Positions 11,245 through 21,225 of a stretch of DNA of 64,000 nt are shown here, one piece after another. Position 1 is the first letter of the stretch. Each line of letters starts with the position of its first letter. The DNA is taken from contig NW_005179168.1 of NCBI RefSeq assembly GCF_000350225.1, positions 5,456 to 69,455 on the forward strand, given 5' to 3'. The notes below the pieces were generated by a model. It ran no database searches. It was not told the origin of the DNA and saw nothing but the letters and a program-made list of their open reading frames with translations. The position numbers were made by a program, and so were the translations under genes. Source of the DNA: Chondrus crispus (Eukaryota > Rhodophyta > Florideophyceae > Gigartinales > Gigartinaceae).

Positions 11245-12721
11245 TCATGACGACGTCTCCGAGTCTCGTCTCACCATCTCATTCCACATATCCTTCAGCG
11301 CCTCAACTGAGATCGTACTCATTCCATCCACTCGTCCCTCCGGTCCATCTTCCAAGCTCCCATCCTCATTCAGCAAGCTCGAACTCGTCTCCCTCTCACC
11401 TCCCAGCCACCGCACCGACAGCCTGTCGGGACCACCGCCCATCGACCCCTCCGCCCTCACACTCCATAGCTCCATGCTGATAGACAACGACCTATCTCCG
11501 TCAGTTGCCCGCCGCCCGGTATCCTGTGACGAAATTGCAGCGGAGCTCGACGGCGCCTTTGTCGTCAGCGAGCTGCTCACTTGTGTAGTATCTGTCATGG
11601 TCCCCTCTGCGATGACGGAATCTATCTCCGGCGCGGGCGTCGCGAAAGATCGATCGTCGTTTTCGTCGTAGCTGGATGCGTCCCCGCTATTACGTGGTTC
11701 CAGCTTTTCGAAAGAGCGAAGCTGAGTCTTCCGACTGCCCCGCAACGACGGTTCAGACCCCAGTCCGTCGCGACGGTCTTCTGTGAAGCGACGCGATCCA
11801 GACTCGAAGTTGAAAGCCATATCCTTTGGCTCGTCGTCGTCCGAGCTTGAAGATAGACTGTAGTTCTCCGAAAAGTAGTCGATTCCCATTGAGCCTTGTC
11901 GCGCCAAATCGTCATCACTTATTGAATTCGCAGATCCGCCACGGCCAGAGATAACGCGTCCTATCCTGGTGTTCGACTATCCTGGTGTTCGACCTGTTGG
12001 CAAGCGCGGCTAGTGTCAGAGCAGGACCGGACCCGACTCTCGCAGCTGAAGATGGCTGAGTACTTGACTCGCCTGCGCTCGCAGCCGTGCTAGCTGAAAT
12101 AGCTTTTCGAGTCACGAGTCGTAGTCGAGGAATCGGTGGTTCCGCTTCTGTCGATCTATTGCTTGAAGTTTTTGTGAGAGCGCCGGCAGAGAACTTTCTT
12201 CGCAACGCTTCTAATACTTTTGGTCGTTTTGTACTAGCAAGAGCTTGCAGAGCCGAAGAGTCAATGACAGTCTCCTCAGCGACGTGTTCGGACTCGGCAT
12301 CGATCGACGCAAAGGCTGCCAGCAGCGTGTCGGCCTTGGCAAAATTGGTACCGCCATCGCCACCTCCGCCTCCTAAAAGGGAAGATAACGCACCTTGGCC
12401 ACCGCATGAAGAGCTTCTCGACAAGAGTCTACTTGAGTTTGTCCTCGTCGACGGGACTGTGCCCGGTTGGCTATTCAGGCCATCTCGTGAACCACTTGCT
12501 TCCGACAAGTTTCGGAGCGAAGTCCGAATCTCCAACTTCTTCCAAGCTGCTTCCAAGTTAGCCTCATCTCTCGCGTTCTTGAACGCCACACTATCCAAGC
12601 TCGGTTGCACGCTCTTGTCGCCACCTTCGAGCACGGCGTCATAACAGTGTTGCTCGACGTTACTTTCCTTTCCCAGCGGCGACACATCAAAGGGAAGCCC
12701 AGTCTCCGAACATAGCCTCAA
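11245..12721 (-). pseudogene. Ser-rich protein gene split by a 16-bp tandem duplication
   Basis: Two minus-strand ORFs, 12721-11915 (268 codons) and 11907-11245 (220 codons), lie in different frames. The break coincides with a perfect 16-bp direct duplication at 11962-11977 and 11978-11993. Reading with a single copy joins them into one frame of about 490 codons. The product is Ser-rich and acidic, with a helical segment near residues 50-75 (DEANLEAAWKKLEIRTSLRN), a Gly run, and a C-terminal helix SVEALKDMWNEMVRRDSE. Looks nuclear or cytosolic with no signal peptide. Upstream the same frame continues through a TGA (12745-12743) to about 12976, with plausible sequence PPPWSALRAVVDAVT, so the N-terminus may be longer. 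Family unknown. Confidence 0.5.
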
Positions 12722-13160
12722 AATCGTCTCTGTGCACTTGCCTCACGTCACTGCGTCAACAACCGCCCGCAGCGCCGACCAAGGTGGCGGACGCATCGCA
12801 AGCAGGACGTCTGTATGCGGATCGCGGCTTGTGCGATGAGGAGCTTGGCGACGACGAGGCGCAATGTTGGCGACGGGTAGGCCACTAAGGTTACCTCGAT
12901 TGGGAACCGTATCCCCCTTATTATACCCAAGGGTACAGAATGATGTCGGAAGGCCCCTCTGCAGATTGCAGATCATTGTCGATGAGCTGATCTCATCTCA
13001 AGATGATCTCGATATCTGATCAGATAAGATCATCTCACGACTTATCTAAATGAATCATAACGCGATTCGATCACCCGATCACCCATGCCTCCAGTGCATC
13101 CGAGCTTATTAAGGTCCACTGCCTCCCCAACCCAGTCTTTCTTCATCACGCACCCCCGCC

Positions 13161-14906
13161 ATGCCGTCGTACCCTTATCCTCCCTCACCGTATTCCGCTG
13201 CATACTGGTCTCAATCTCAAGATCAAAATTACAGAATCAGTCTCCAGTTGCCCCCAACTCGCCCGCACGTTGTCTTCACCTATACGGGGCACACCAGTAC
13301 GGACAACGTCTTCACTGACATCTTGCCAAACCGAACCTCTTTCGTCGCATGGGATTCTTTTGCCTCCGCTGTTCAACAAGCCAGGGATGACAATGCCGAA
13401 CACAACACTAATTTGTCGTCTGAAGAATTGCTACAGGTGATGGTCGCATTCGTAGCCGCTCATAGAAACCTCACCGAGCAAGTGGAAATCACAGACGAGG
13501 CCTCTGTCTCCGGCCTCGTTTACGACGCCTATTCTTCCGTCGCAAAAATCCACCAACTTCTGGACAACGCGAATACAAGACTTCGAACCGCCCATCGCGC
13601 ACAGTTACCTTCCGCCTTGTTTCGTTTCGGCGGTTCCCCAACAATCGACTTCGTTTTCATGGTTTCGGACCTCCTCCTCGCTGATGTCAGGTCTCGCCAT
13701 CGCCTCGTGGCCGTTGAAGTCAAAAGAGCCAGATTCCCGCTCACTGCCAGGGGTGTGGTACCCAACACCCCCGCCCATCTAGCTCAGCTACATAACACAG
13801 ACTACAAAAGTGGCGCACCGGCGTGGTACATCAGAATGATGTCACAGGCTCTTACATATGCGATGCACACCAAGAACGGATGTGTTATCGTAACAAATCA
13901 CAACCACGCCATGTTCATGAAGGTTGAACCCACACAGAACCACACCGATATATGGAAGCTCCAGGTGAAGGTTTCCAAACTCTACAAATGCAACGCTCTG
14001 GCCAGCTCCTTCCACGCTGTTCTGGCCATTCTACGAAAGAGCATTGCGGCCGAAGATATATCCTCCTCCTTGAAAGACGCTTTCAGACAGTTGCAAGGTC
14101 AACGTCTCCCCGCTCGGCGTACTCGTAGTCAGACCAGATCTGCCACATTGCCCCGGAGAAGGTCCCTGAGGTCTGCGAGCCGTCGTTCTGGTTTTGGTTC
14201 TGCCTCTTCCACGGCGCCTCCTGTCCGTACAGTACATGACGCAACTCCTCAGCCTCAACATGTCGACTCTGCTGCTGAAACCGTGCTCGCGTCGCTCTAC
14301 CAGCCACAGCTCATTCGCGAACTGATGGAAAGTTCTGACAACATCATCACGGCTGACGGACACTCAGCTGTCTTGCGTAGCCGGTACAATGAGCTGGACG
14401 TAGCCGTGAAGTATTGGAACTGCGCCACGAGGCTTGGTCTACGGATGCTATTGAACGAGATTGACGTGTACGAGGAAGTGGTGTCGAAACACTCACACTT
14501 GCTGGGCACAGTGTTGCCTCGCCTCGTTGCTCTTTGGAAGCAGCCGCTGACAGACGCTGTGATTGTCTCAGAATACGTCGGGGAAGCTTTGACAAGGCGG
14601 ACTGACAGTTCCGCAAAAACGGAACTACTCCTTGGAAGCAAAGTGTTGGATACTAATGACTGTCGCCTCCTTCAAGATGCCGCTTTCGAGGCGCTTGAAA
14701 AGCTTCACAGCACTGGGCTGCGGCATAGGGACGTGCACGAAAGGAACATCAGAGCAACGCGTGAGGTGGGTGAACGGGGTGATGTCATATGGAAGGTATG
14801 GTTCATTGACCTTGGCCTTGCTTCCCTTTCCGGAAACTTGGATGAAGCCGCACAAGATGAAGATGAGCTCTGGAGGGCCACGTACTACAGTGGTCCCGCG
14901 CTATAA
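13161..14906 (+). CDS. PD-(D/E)XK-like nuclease domain fused to a protein kinase (Crinkler-type architecture)
   Basis: 581 codons, single exon. Residues about 155-260 carry a restriction-endonuclease-fold pattern: an Asp in SPTIDFVF (about 161), then LVAVEVKRARF (E-x-K at about 187-189) and a following helix WYIRMMSQALTYAM. A basic Ser/Arg-rich linker (about 310-350) follows. Residues about 400-581 are kinase-like: ELDVAVKYW (VAVK Lys), NEIDVYEEV (helix C Glu), RHRDVHERN (HRD loop, about 520-528) and FIDLGLAS (DLG in place of DFG, about 550). REase-plus-kinase fusions are known among Crinkler-related C-terminal modules of eukaryotic effectors and host proteins. Whether this one is secreted, a defence protein or a domesticated element is unknown; no signal peptide is seen. 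The last residues and the stop lie in a MITE (14888-15141). Confidence 0.65.
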   Translation: MPSYPYPPSPYSAAYWSQSQDQNYRISLQLPPTRPHVVFTYTGHTSTDNVFTDILPNRTSFVAWDSFASAVQQARDDNAEHNTNLSSEELLQVMVAFVAAHRNLTEQVEITDEASVSGLVYDAYSSVAKIHQLLDNANTRLRTAHRAQLPSALFRFGGSPTIDFVFMVSDLLLADVRSRHRLVAVEVKRARFPLTARGVVPNTPAHLAQLHNTDYKSGAPAWYIRMMSQALTYAMHTKNGCVIVTNHNHAMFMKVEPTQNHTDIWKLQVKVSKLYKCNALASSFHAVLAILRKSIAAEDISSSLKDAFRQLQGQRLPARRTRSQTRSATLPRRRSLRSASRRSGFGSASSTAPPVRTVHDATPQPQHVDSAAETVLASLYQPQLIRELMESSDNIITADGHSAVLRSRYNELDVAVKYWNCATRLGLRMLLNEIDVYEEVVSKHSHLLGTVLPRLVALWKQPLTDAVIVSEYVGEALTRRTDSSAKTELLLGSKVLDTNDCRLLQDAAFEALEKLHSTGLRHRDVHERNIRATREVGERGDVIWKVWFIDLGLASLSGNLDEAAQDEDELWRATYYSGPAL

Positions 14907-15141
14907 GAACCACCCCGTGCATTCGTCCTTGGAGTGTTTCTTATCAAGGCGTGTCTCTCAAAGCGCCGGCCAATCATATCTTCATTCTTTAATTTTTTTC
15001 AAAAATAAAGAATGAATAGCGCTCGTACGCATTTTTGCTCCCAGATCGCATCCCTCGGACGAACCCCTGTGTCGCAGACCTCAGCGTGTCTCTTACTGAG
15101 GCGTGTTTAATAAAGATGGGTTTAATATCGCGGGACCACTG
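14888..15141. mobile_element. pogo/Tc1-like MITE, 254 bp
   Basis: The ends are inverted: CAGTGGTCCCGCGCTAT on the left, and the reverse complement of the right end reads CAGTGGTCCCGCGATAT. The element is flanked by TA on both sides (14886-14887, 15142-15143), the TSD of the Tc1/mariner/pogo superfamily. There is no transposase. A TTCATTCTTTA...TAAAGAATGAA hairpin lies inside (about 14978-15014). It is inserted at the extreme 3' end of the kinase gene and provides its stop codon. Confidence 0.8.
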
Positions 15142-15143
15142 TA

Positions 15144-15777
15144 CTCGGGAAACGACGCGGAGTGACGAAAAGCTCGATCTCTGTAATGCACCGCTTTCCG
15201 ATAACTACTGTAAGAACGAAACCTTGTTTTCGTCTCCTGCATAAAACTCCTTCGATGAAGCTGTCGACATCGACATCGACAGCTTCCTTAACTTTCCTTG
15301 CACATCCTTGTCTATCGATACGAAAACCGCAATTTGGGCGTCCGTGATGGATCATCTTTCCATCCAGAGCACCCCACTGCAGCAATACCAGAGGCGTAAT
15401 ACAGTACACAGGGTGCGAAGAGAAGAGCGGTCTCACGTGTATCTGAGACAATGGATCCTCCTCTCTATCCAGCGTAGAATGTTTATTTCTTGCACAAAGG
15501 GAGGGAGTCGGGGGTGAATTTACTGTGCGACAGTGAAGGAAGGTTTCTAGCCGTGCGTTGTGTATAGAATGGATGAGTGCACGTCCCTGTCCAATAGATA
15601 TACATTTTTTGCCGTCACCAGTGCCAGTGGCGCTGGCGCCAATAATATTATCAGCAAGGTTGCAGCAAGGTTGCGAGTTGTCGCACGGAAAGTTTTTATC
15701 ATACATATGATGGGAGATTTGTGAGTAGAGGCTTCCCCCTGTGACGATGGGACGACATCCAAGTCTCCAAAGTTGCA
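15144..15777. other. Unresolved region with a 218-codon minus-strand ORF
   Basis: A minus-strand ORF (15778-15122) is open for 218 codons but its 3' end overlaps the MITE and its composition is not clearly protein-like. No domain recognised. An 11-bp-arm hairpin (GAAGCTGTCGA) sits at 15257-15286. Confidence 0.3.
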
Positions 15778-15972
15778 TTGGAGAAAATTATACAGCTGGA
15801 GCTGAACGGAGTTTCTCCGATAGCATTCTTGAGAACAGCTTTGGTTTGTTCACACGATTTCGCAAGGGAGATTTATGACGATGTCAACCAGTGTGACGAC
15901 AACGAGGAGCTGAAAAAGCAGTACGGAAACATCGTCAACATGATTGGGGTGGATGACCTAGCCTGGCTGTGA
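15778..15972 (+). CDS. Possible terminal exon of an unknown gene
   Basis: The frame is open from about 15745 and ends at TGA 15970-15972. It encodes coding-like residues with helices (EKIIQLELNGVSPIAFLRTA) and an acidic tail ending VDDLAWL. It lacks an ATG near its start, so it would be a 3' exon. Family unknown. Confidence 0.3.
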   Translation: MEKIIQLELNGVSPIAFLRTALVCSHDFAREIYDDVNQCDDNEELKKQYGNIVNMIGVDDLAWL

Positions 15973-15978
15973 CAAGCA

Positions 15979-16502
15979 ATGCGGAAGCGTTTCCTTTAAT
16001 ATTTGCTGCTCGCACGAGTAAATGTTCGCCCTCTGCTCTCACATGTCTGTCGGCCTTGCGAAAGGCTTTAGGTGAATCTTTTATTGTCATGCGATTCACT
16101 TAAAATGAAACAGTGGTCCCTACTCGTGCAGGATTCTCGCGACATGGGATGACATTGTTTTATTGAACAGTGTATGGCCTTTTTTGTTGTTGAAAAGTTT
16201 TGGTCACTCGTTTTACCAAAGCGCAACAGCGGCCCTAAGACCGCTTTGACGTGTGTAGTGCAGGAACGATGGGGCAGTCTTTACTGTCTGGGTCTACTCT
16301 CTCACTATTAAGTCTACTGTTCTCACGCCGGCGGGTGTGAGCCTGTGCGTGTGGTACGTGTGCTATGTGTGCACGTGTCTGGGTATTGTCACAACGTGTT
16401 TTCATCAGAAGCATGTATCTACACATTTCTGATTGTTGCCTTGAAACATTCCTCATAACGCGTATGCAAGAAAGCTTATGGTATTGTTGACATTAATGGC
16501 TC
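15979..16502. other. Intergenic
   Basis: No credible gene. CAGTGGTCCCTACTCGTG at about 16110 resembles a pogo-type terminus without a partner. The 15-mer shared with the 4739-4795 hairpin is at about 16195-16209. Confidence 0.4.
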
Positions 16503-16507
16503 GACTG

Positions 16508-16646
16508 TGTGGTTCCATCCAGATAAGGCAGCCCTCACAGATAGGGCACACCGCCATTTAGGGCTACCATAGCAAACAGAATAAAGTCGCCGTCGCCTCC
16601 GCCACCTTCGGGGGTCGGGGGCATCGGTCTTGATCTTGGCACCACA
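16508..16646 (+). repeat. Copia-E 5' LTR (139 bp)
   Basis: TGTGGTTCCATCCAG...CACCACA. It is 57 bp shorter than the 3' LTR, lacking one segment bounded by a 14-bp direct repeat. Confidence 0.9.
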
Positions 16647-16771
16647 GGTTATGGGCACCACACACTACCACTGACAACCGATCCGCGGCAAACGAACACC
16701 AATCCCCATCGCGATAAACAGCAGCGCCACGACTAACCCACCTCCCACACCCCTGCACACAGGCAACCGAC

Positions 16772-18274
16772 ATGACAGATCCACACGCACCCACATCGGG
16801 ACAGCTCCCGCGCCTCGACACAACCAACTACACATTTTGGTACGACGCACTGGAAATCTACGCACGGACAATCGACGCCATCGCACAGATCGAAGCACCC
16901 CACACACCGGACCCCGATCCAAGCACGGAGGCCTCCAACCAAAAACGAGCAGACCAACTACGCCGAGCCATCATGCAAAGCCTAACACCGCACATCATCA
17001 GGACACTACCACCCCACGTACTCCGATACGAACCGAACGTAATCTGCCGCATCATCAGAGGAGTCGTTGACACAACATCAACCGAAAATCACGAGATGTT
17101 AGACGCTGAAGCCAGAAGCATCAAATACGAAGCCGGAACCCAGCTCAAAGACTATGTCAGTCAGCACCGGGAAATCAGGTACAAGATGCAAGTTGCACGC
17201 TACCCCAATATAGATGACGAACGCACGACCGTTCGATACATGATACAGGGGCTCTGCCATCACCCAGACATGAGCACCCTAGCCATGATCATGGCAGGGC
17301 ACCCACCCGTCACTATACAGGCGTTCACCCACCACGCCCAACAAGTGCAACTGATGCAAACACAAACCCCAGCAGCACCCACCACCACGGCACCACAGCA
17401 CGCAACTCGACACAGAACACCACGAGCGCGAGTCCCACGACCAGCCCGAGGCACAACAACATACCCTCGACCAAAGGGACACCAGGGGCCATGGTGCATA
17501 CATCACGGCAGCCTAACACACACAACAGAAAAATGCTACGCACGTAGAAAAACATCCCGCACCAACACAGCCAACGCGCAAGCAGCACACGCCTACGACA
17601 GCGACACAGACCCGCATCAGAGCGCTTTGCACGAGTTGCAAGAACGCATGCACACGCTTGAAGCGACACTTACCGACGCAGAAAACACAACCGACGGTAA
17701 GCCAAATTTTATACTAGACTCCGGTGCAAACCCCACGCATACCGCACGACCCCACGCGAATATGCCACGCAGCACCGGGACACTAACCACGACAGCCACA
17801 GGACACCGCGCGCCAATAACACACACGGGACGCATAACCATCACACAGAAGAATAACAAGCTGACAGTACCGGCGGTCCACACCCCGCAAGTCAAGGAAA
17901 ATCTGCTGTCCGTGCACGACCTCACGACGCACGGACAGGTAACATTCTCAAGAAACAAGGCAACCCTCCACCAACCCATCCACCTTCCGCCGCCAATCAT
18001 GACAGCAACATTCCGCCAAGGGCAATACAGGCTCGACCAAAACGCCACAGCCAAAGGGGCACGCACATACCACCGTAAAAACAAACCCGTTACAAAAACA
18101 CAATCCCACGCCAAACCGAGCACCAAACCCCCCGCAACTGCCCCCACCGGGCAACGCAGCAGCTACATACCACTGCACACACAAAGACCACGAGCACCCA
18201 ACATGCGCACAGCACCAGCCCCCCCACCAAAATACAAAAAGACAACACAGGCACACAAACAAATGTCTGAATAG
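16772..18274 (+). CDS. Copia-E gag and protease
   Basis: 500 codons from ATG. The N-terminal half is Copia gag (LDTTNYTFWYDALEIYART ... YVSQHREIRYKMQVARYP). A CCHC-like knuckle in CX2HX4HX4C form (CIHHGSLTHTTEKC) sits near residue 247. The protease motif ILDSGANPTH is near residue 312, and PQVKENLLSVHDL follows as the usual pre-integrase lead-in. A TAG at 18272-18274 ends it, and the same frame continues directly into the integrase ORF, so this is either a point stop or a readthrough site. Confidence 0.85.
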   Translation: MTDPHAPTSGQLPRLDTTNYTFWYDALEIYARTIDAIAQIEAPHTPDPDPSTEASNQKRADQLRRAIMQSLTPHIIRTLPPHVLRYEPNVICRIIRGVVDTTSTENHEMLDAEARSIKYEAGTQLKDYVSQHREIRYKMQVARYPNIDDERTTVRYMIQGLCHHPDMSTLAMIMAGHPPVTIQAFTHHAQQVQLMQTQTPAAPTTTAPQHATRHRTPRARVPRPARGTTTYPRPKGHQGPWCIHHGSLTHTTEKCYARRKTSRTNTANAQAAHAYDSDTDPHQSALHELQERMHTLEATLTDAENTTDGKPNFILDSGANPTHTARPHANMPRSTGTLTTTATGHRAPITHTGRITITQKNNKLTVPAVHTPQVKENLLSVHDLTTHGQVTFSRNKATLHQPIHLPPPIMTATFRQGQYRLDQNATAKGARTYHRKNKPVTKTQSHAKPSTKPPATAPTGQRSSYIPLHTQRPRAPNMRTAPAPPPKYKKTTQAHKQMSE

Positions 18275-19342
18275 CACCTCAAGCTCAATCACGCCAACCC
18301 CAAAACAATTGCGCACATGTCCAAACACAGGCTACTCTCAGCCCTACCTCAAGGACTCTCAGACACCAGCGCATCAATAACGTGCAGCGGGTGCATATAT
18401 GGAAAGACCGCACGACGACCGCACAAAAGGGCAACGCACACAGCCGACATACGCCACAGCCTGTCCTCAGACGTCTACGGCCCCATCAAACCCACGTCTT
18501 CCCACAACGCGAATTATTTCCTCACAATTATCGACACGAACACGAGATACATTTGGGTACACCACCTAAACAACCGAGCACAAGTCCCGCATGCCCTAAT
18601 CACGGCAATAGATCAAGTGGCCACCGAGAACGGCCAACACCCCCGCCTCCTGATCACGGACAATGCGAAAGAATATCTCGCGCAACAAGTGCAAGACAAA
18701 CTGCGACAAAGAGGCATCACCTACCGAGCAACGACGCCGTACACGCCACAAGAAAACGCGCTCGCAGAACGTATCAACCGAACACTGATGGACAAAGTAC
18801 GCGCCACCCTCTCGCACAGCAACCTCCACGCAACACACTGGCAAGACGCCCTACAAGACGCCGTGTACAAGTACAACATCACGTACCATCACGGAATAGG
18901 AGCTTTACCACACACCAAATGGTACGGCGCAGCGCCCCGCATTAAATCGCTCACCACATTTGGCCAAATAGGGTATATCCCCAACCTTAAACCACACCTC
19001 CCTAAACTCCACAACAAGGCCACACCGGTCAGATACATGTACGGCTTGGATGACACGCACATATGCGTGCAGAACCTCCAAACAAGACGCTACCAAAAAA
19101 TACGGGCAATCGATTTCAAGCCATATGCCAAACAGAGAGACCCATGCAACACCACCACGGCCGTCTTCCTGACCAAACGGAAGCGGAAACACAACTCAAA
19201 GGCCAGAAAAATCCCCACAACAATCACGAGGACCATGGCCCCCCCAAGACGAGAAAGCAAGCCACCAAATTCCCGGACGCCGCAGAATGGCAAAAAGCGC
19301 ATGACGCAGAACTCGATCAACTCGACAGTATGCATGCGATAG
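18275..19342 (+). CDS. Copia-E integrase
   Basis: In frame after the TAG: HLKLNHANPKTIAH starts the GAG-pre-integrase zinc finger, completed by CSGCIYGK. The catalytic core shows SSDVYGP (D), LLITDNAKEY (D) and TPQENALAERINRT (E). From about 19190 the meaningful frame shifts to the RT ORF, so the last 50 codons are out-of-frame sequence. Confidence 0.85.
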   Translation, partial: HLKLNHANPKTIAHMSKHRLLSALPQGLSDTSASITCSGCIYGKTARRPHKRATHTADIRHSLSSDVYGPIKPTSSHNANYFLTIIDTNTRYIWVHHLNNRAQVPHALITAIDQVATENGQHPRLLITDNAKEYLAQQVQDKLRQRGITYRATTPYTPQENALAERINRTLMDKVRATLSHSNLHATHWQDALQDAVYKYNITYHHGIGALPHTKWYGAAPRIKSLTTFGQIGYIPNLKPHLPKLHNKATPVRYMYGLDDTHICVQNLQTRRYQKIRAIDFKPYAKQRDPCNTTTAVFLTKRKRKHNSKARKIPTTITRTMAPPRRESKPPNSRTPQNGKKRMTQNSINSTVCMR

Positions 19343-20888
19343 ATTGGCACTCCCCAACGCCCAATATTCCCAAACGCGACATACTGCCTACGACGATGAC
19401 CTACAGATACAAGCACAGCTCGGCATCGGCGAACCCAGCACGGAAAGCACGCTGCTCCATACGAGGGGACCTCATGAAACCGACCGTGCACTATGACCCG
19501 GATAAGACAGCCACATACATGACAGACAGGACGACAATACCAGCACTCTTCGCAATCGCCGCGTCAATGAACATGCACGTCGAGCATTTTGACATTACGG
19601 GAGCCTACCTACACGAACAATACCAACACCACAAGAAAGTATTTGTGTGGCAGCCCCCCCGATTCAATGGCACGTACAAGCACAAAAGTCCTCATGGCCA
19701 ACTCAAAGGGAACCTATACGGCACACCGGCAGCAGCGAACATATATAGCACGCAACTCCATAACCACCTCAAAAAAATGGATACAAGCAGCTACGCTCGG
19801 ACACATCACTGTTCACAAAAAGGAACAAGCACGACATAATCCTCATAGGGATCAGCATGGATGACTTTTTGCCAGTAGCTACCAACCCCGCCATGATTGA
19901 CGCACTGTACAAGGTACTGCGAGCCAAGTACAAAGTCAAAAGACTTGGACGCCCCGAAAAATACCTGAACTGGACGATACAGTACAGAAAAGAAGGGATC
20001 CACATCTCCCAGCCGCAGCACATCGACAGCGTAGTGGCCATGCTCGCTCAAACCCAGAGCAACCCCCAACGCACCCCATACCTCGACGGTGTCAAAGTGA
20101 ACCCTCCCACCAACGAGGAGACCACACGAGAGGAAATAGCTTCCATATACAGCAGTGCAGTTGGGGAAATCAGGTACATAGCCGACTCTACCAGGCCCGA
20201 CATCGCCTTCGCAGCGACAACACTACCGAGAGCGCTAAAGGGCCCCACGCAGCGCCACTGGAAACTGCTGCAACGACTGGCACAGTATCTCCACACGACC
20301 CGCACGGAGGGAATCCTCATGCCCCGCGGAACAAAAGAGGGCATCACAATCGACGCGTTCTCGGACGCCGACTATGTCAACGACGAGACGACACGAAATT
20401 CCGTCACCGGCACCATCACGCTGCTCAACGGCTCTCCGGTACAATGGCTCTCGCGACAACAACCGATCGTCGCCAAGAGCACATGCGAAGCGGAATACAT
20501 AGCAGCCGCCGAAACCGCCACCCTCACAATTTGGCTCGCCAACATGATGAAGGAAACGAGCATACCGACCCGCCAACCCGTACTGCACGTCGACAACACG
20601 GCCGCCGTGCAGATGGCCAAAAACACCGGCGCGACGAGCAGAAGAAAATGTATCGACGTGCGATACCATTTCCTGCACCAGACAGGTCAAACCGGCAAAC
20701 TCAAAGTATCGCGCATCCCCACCACAGAGCAAAAAGCCGATATATTAACCAAACCGCTCAAAAACACGCTGTTCCAAAAACATAAGCACAGCATACAAAT
20801 CAACCCACCCCCCGCACCGACAGGAAGCCCTCGCGTCCGGGGGAGTGTGGTTCCATCCAGAACCGAAAACGACGCTCAGACTTCCTAA
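19190..20888 (+). pseudogene. Copia-E reverse transcriptase / RNase H, frameshifted
   Basis: RT starts in another frame (ATKFPDAAEWQKAHDAELDQ, HFDITGAYLHEQ, PHGQLKGNLYGTP) and runs to 19839. A second frame change near 19800 leads to ILIGISMDDFLP, where MDD occupies the YVDD position. The ORF 19857-20888 completes RT and carries Copia RNase H (ITIDAFSDADYVNDETTRNS; STCEAEYIAAAE; DIRYHFL-like DVRYHFLHQ; ADILTKPL). Its last codons run into the 3' LTR, as is common. Near-identical LTRs but two frame changes mean very recent decay or base-calling errors. Confidence 0.85.
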
Positions 20889-21041
20889 ACACAACGCTGA
20901 CACATGGTTCCATCCAGATAAGGCAGCCCTCACAGATAGGGCACACCGCCATTTAGGGCTACCATAGCAAACAGAATAAAGTCGCCGTCGCCTCCGCCAC
21001 CTTCGGGGGTCGGGGGCATCGGTCTTGATCTTGGCATCACA
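20846..21041 (+). repeat. Copia-E 3' LTR (196 bp)
   Basis: It starts TGTGG directly after the polypurine tract and ends CATCACA. TGGTTCCATCCAGA occurs twice, at 20848-20861 and 20905-20918, exactly 57 bp apart. Confidence 0.88.
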
Positions 21042-21225
21042 GACTGGAAAGCACGGGCAACGATACTACAATACGGTCCGCCTCCGATCTCAGAGCTCTC
21101 AAGAGCTAAGTTTTACTATTTGTCAACGAGGTGAACGGTTACAACCATGGATACCTGTTTTCTTTAGCAGCAGCACCGCCGGAAAACGAGCAGTCCAACA
21201 GATTGCCTGGCGACACGTCGTCTAC

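Larger units (their letters stand above)
16508..21041 (+). mobile_element. Copia-E: complete young Ty1/Copia retrotransposon
   Basis: The 5' LTR is 16508-16646 and the 3' LTR 20846-21041, flanked by a 5-bp TSD GACTG (16503-16507, 21042-21046). The LTRs differ by one base over the shared 137 bp, apart from a 57-bp length difference. A primer-binding site GGTTATGGGCACCA starts directly after the 5' LTR. This is the initiator-tRNA-Met half-molecule type used by Drosophila copia. A polypurine tract CCGGGGGAG precedes the 3' LTR. Order is gag-PR-IN-RT-RH. The plus strand is strikingly A/C-rich and T-poor, unlike its flanks. Coding is broken by a TAG and two frame changes. Confidence 0.92.

Noticed and set aside
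12087..12644. 185-codon plus-strand ORF
   Set aside because: Shadow of the Ser-rich minus-strand gene; no independent coding signs.
15122..15778. 218-codon minus-strand ORF; 'GALDGK' recalled the DDE motif of Harbinger transposases
   Set aside because: The rest of the ORF does not follow that family and its end lies inside the pogo-like MITE.
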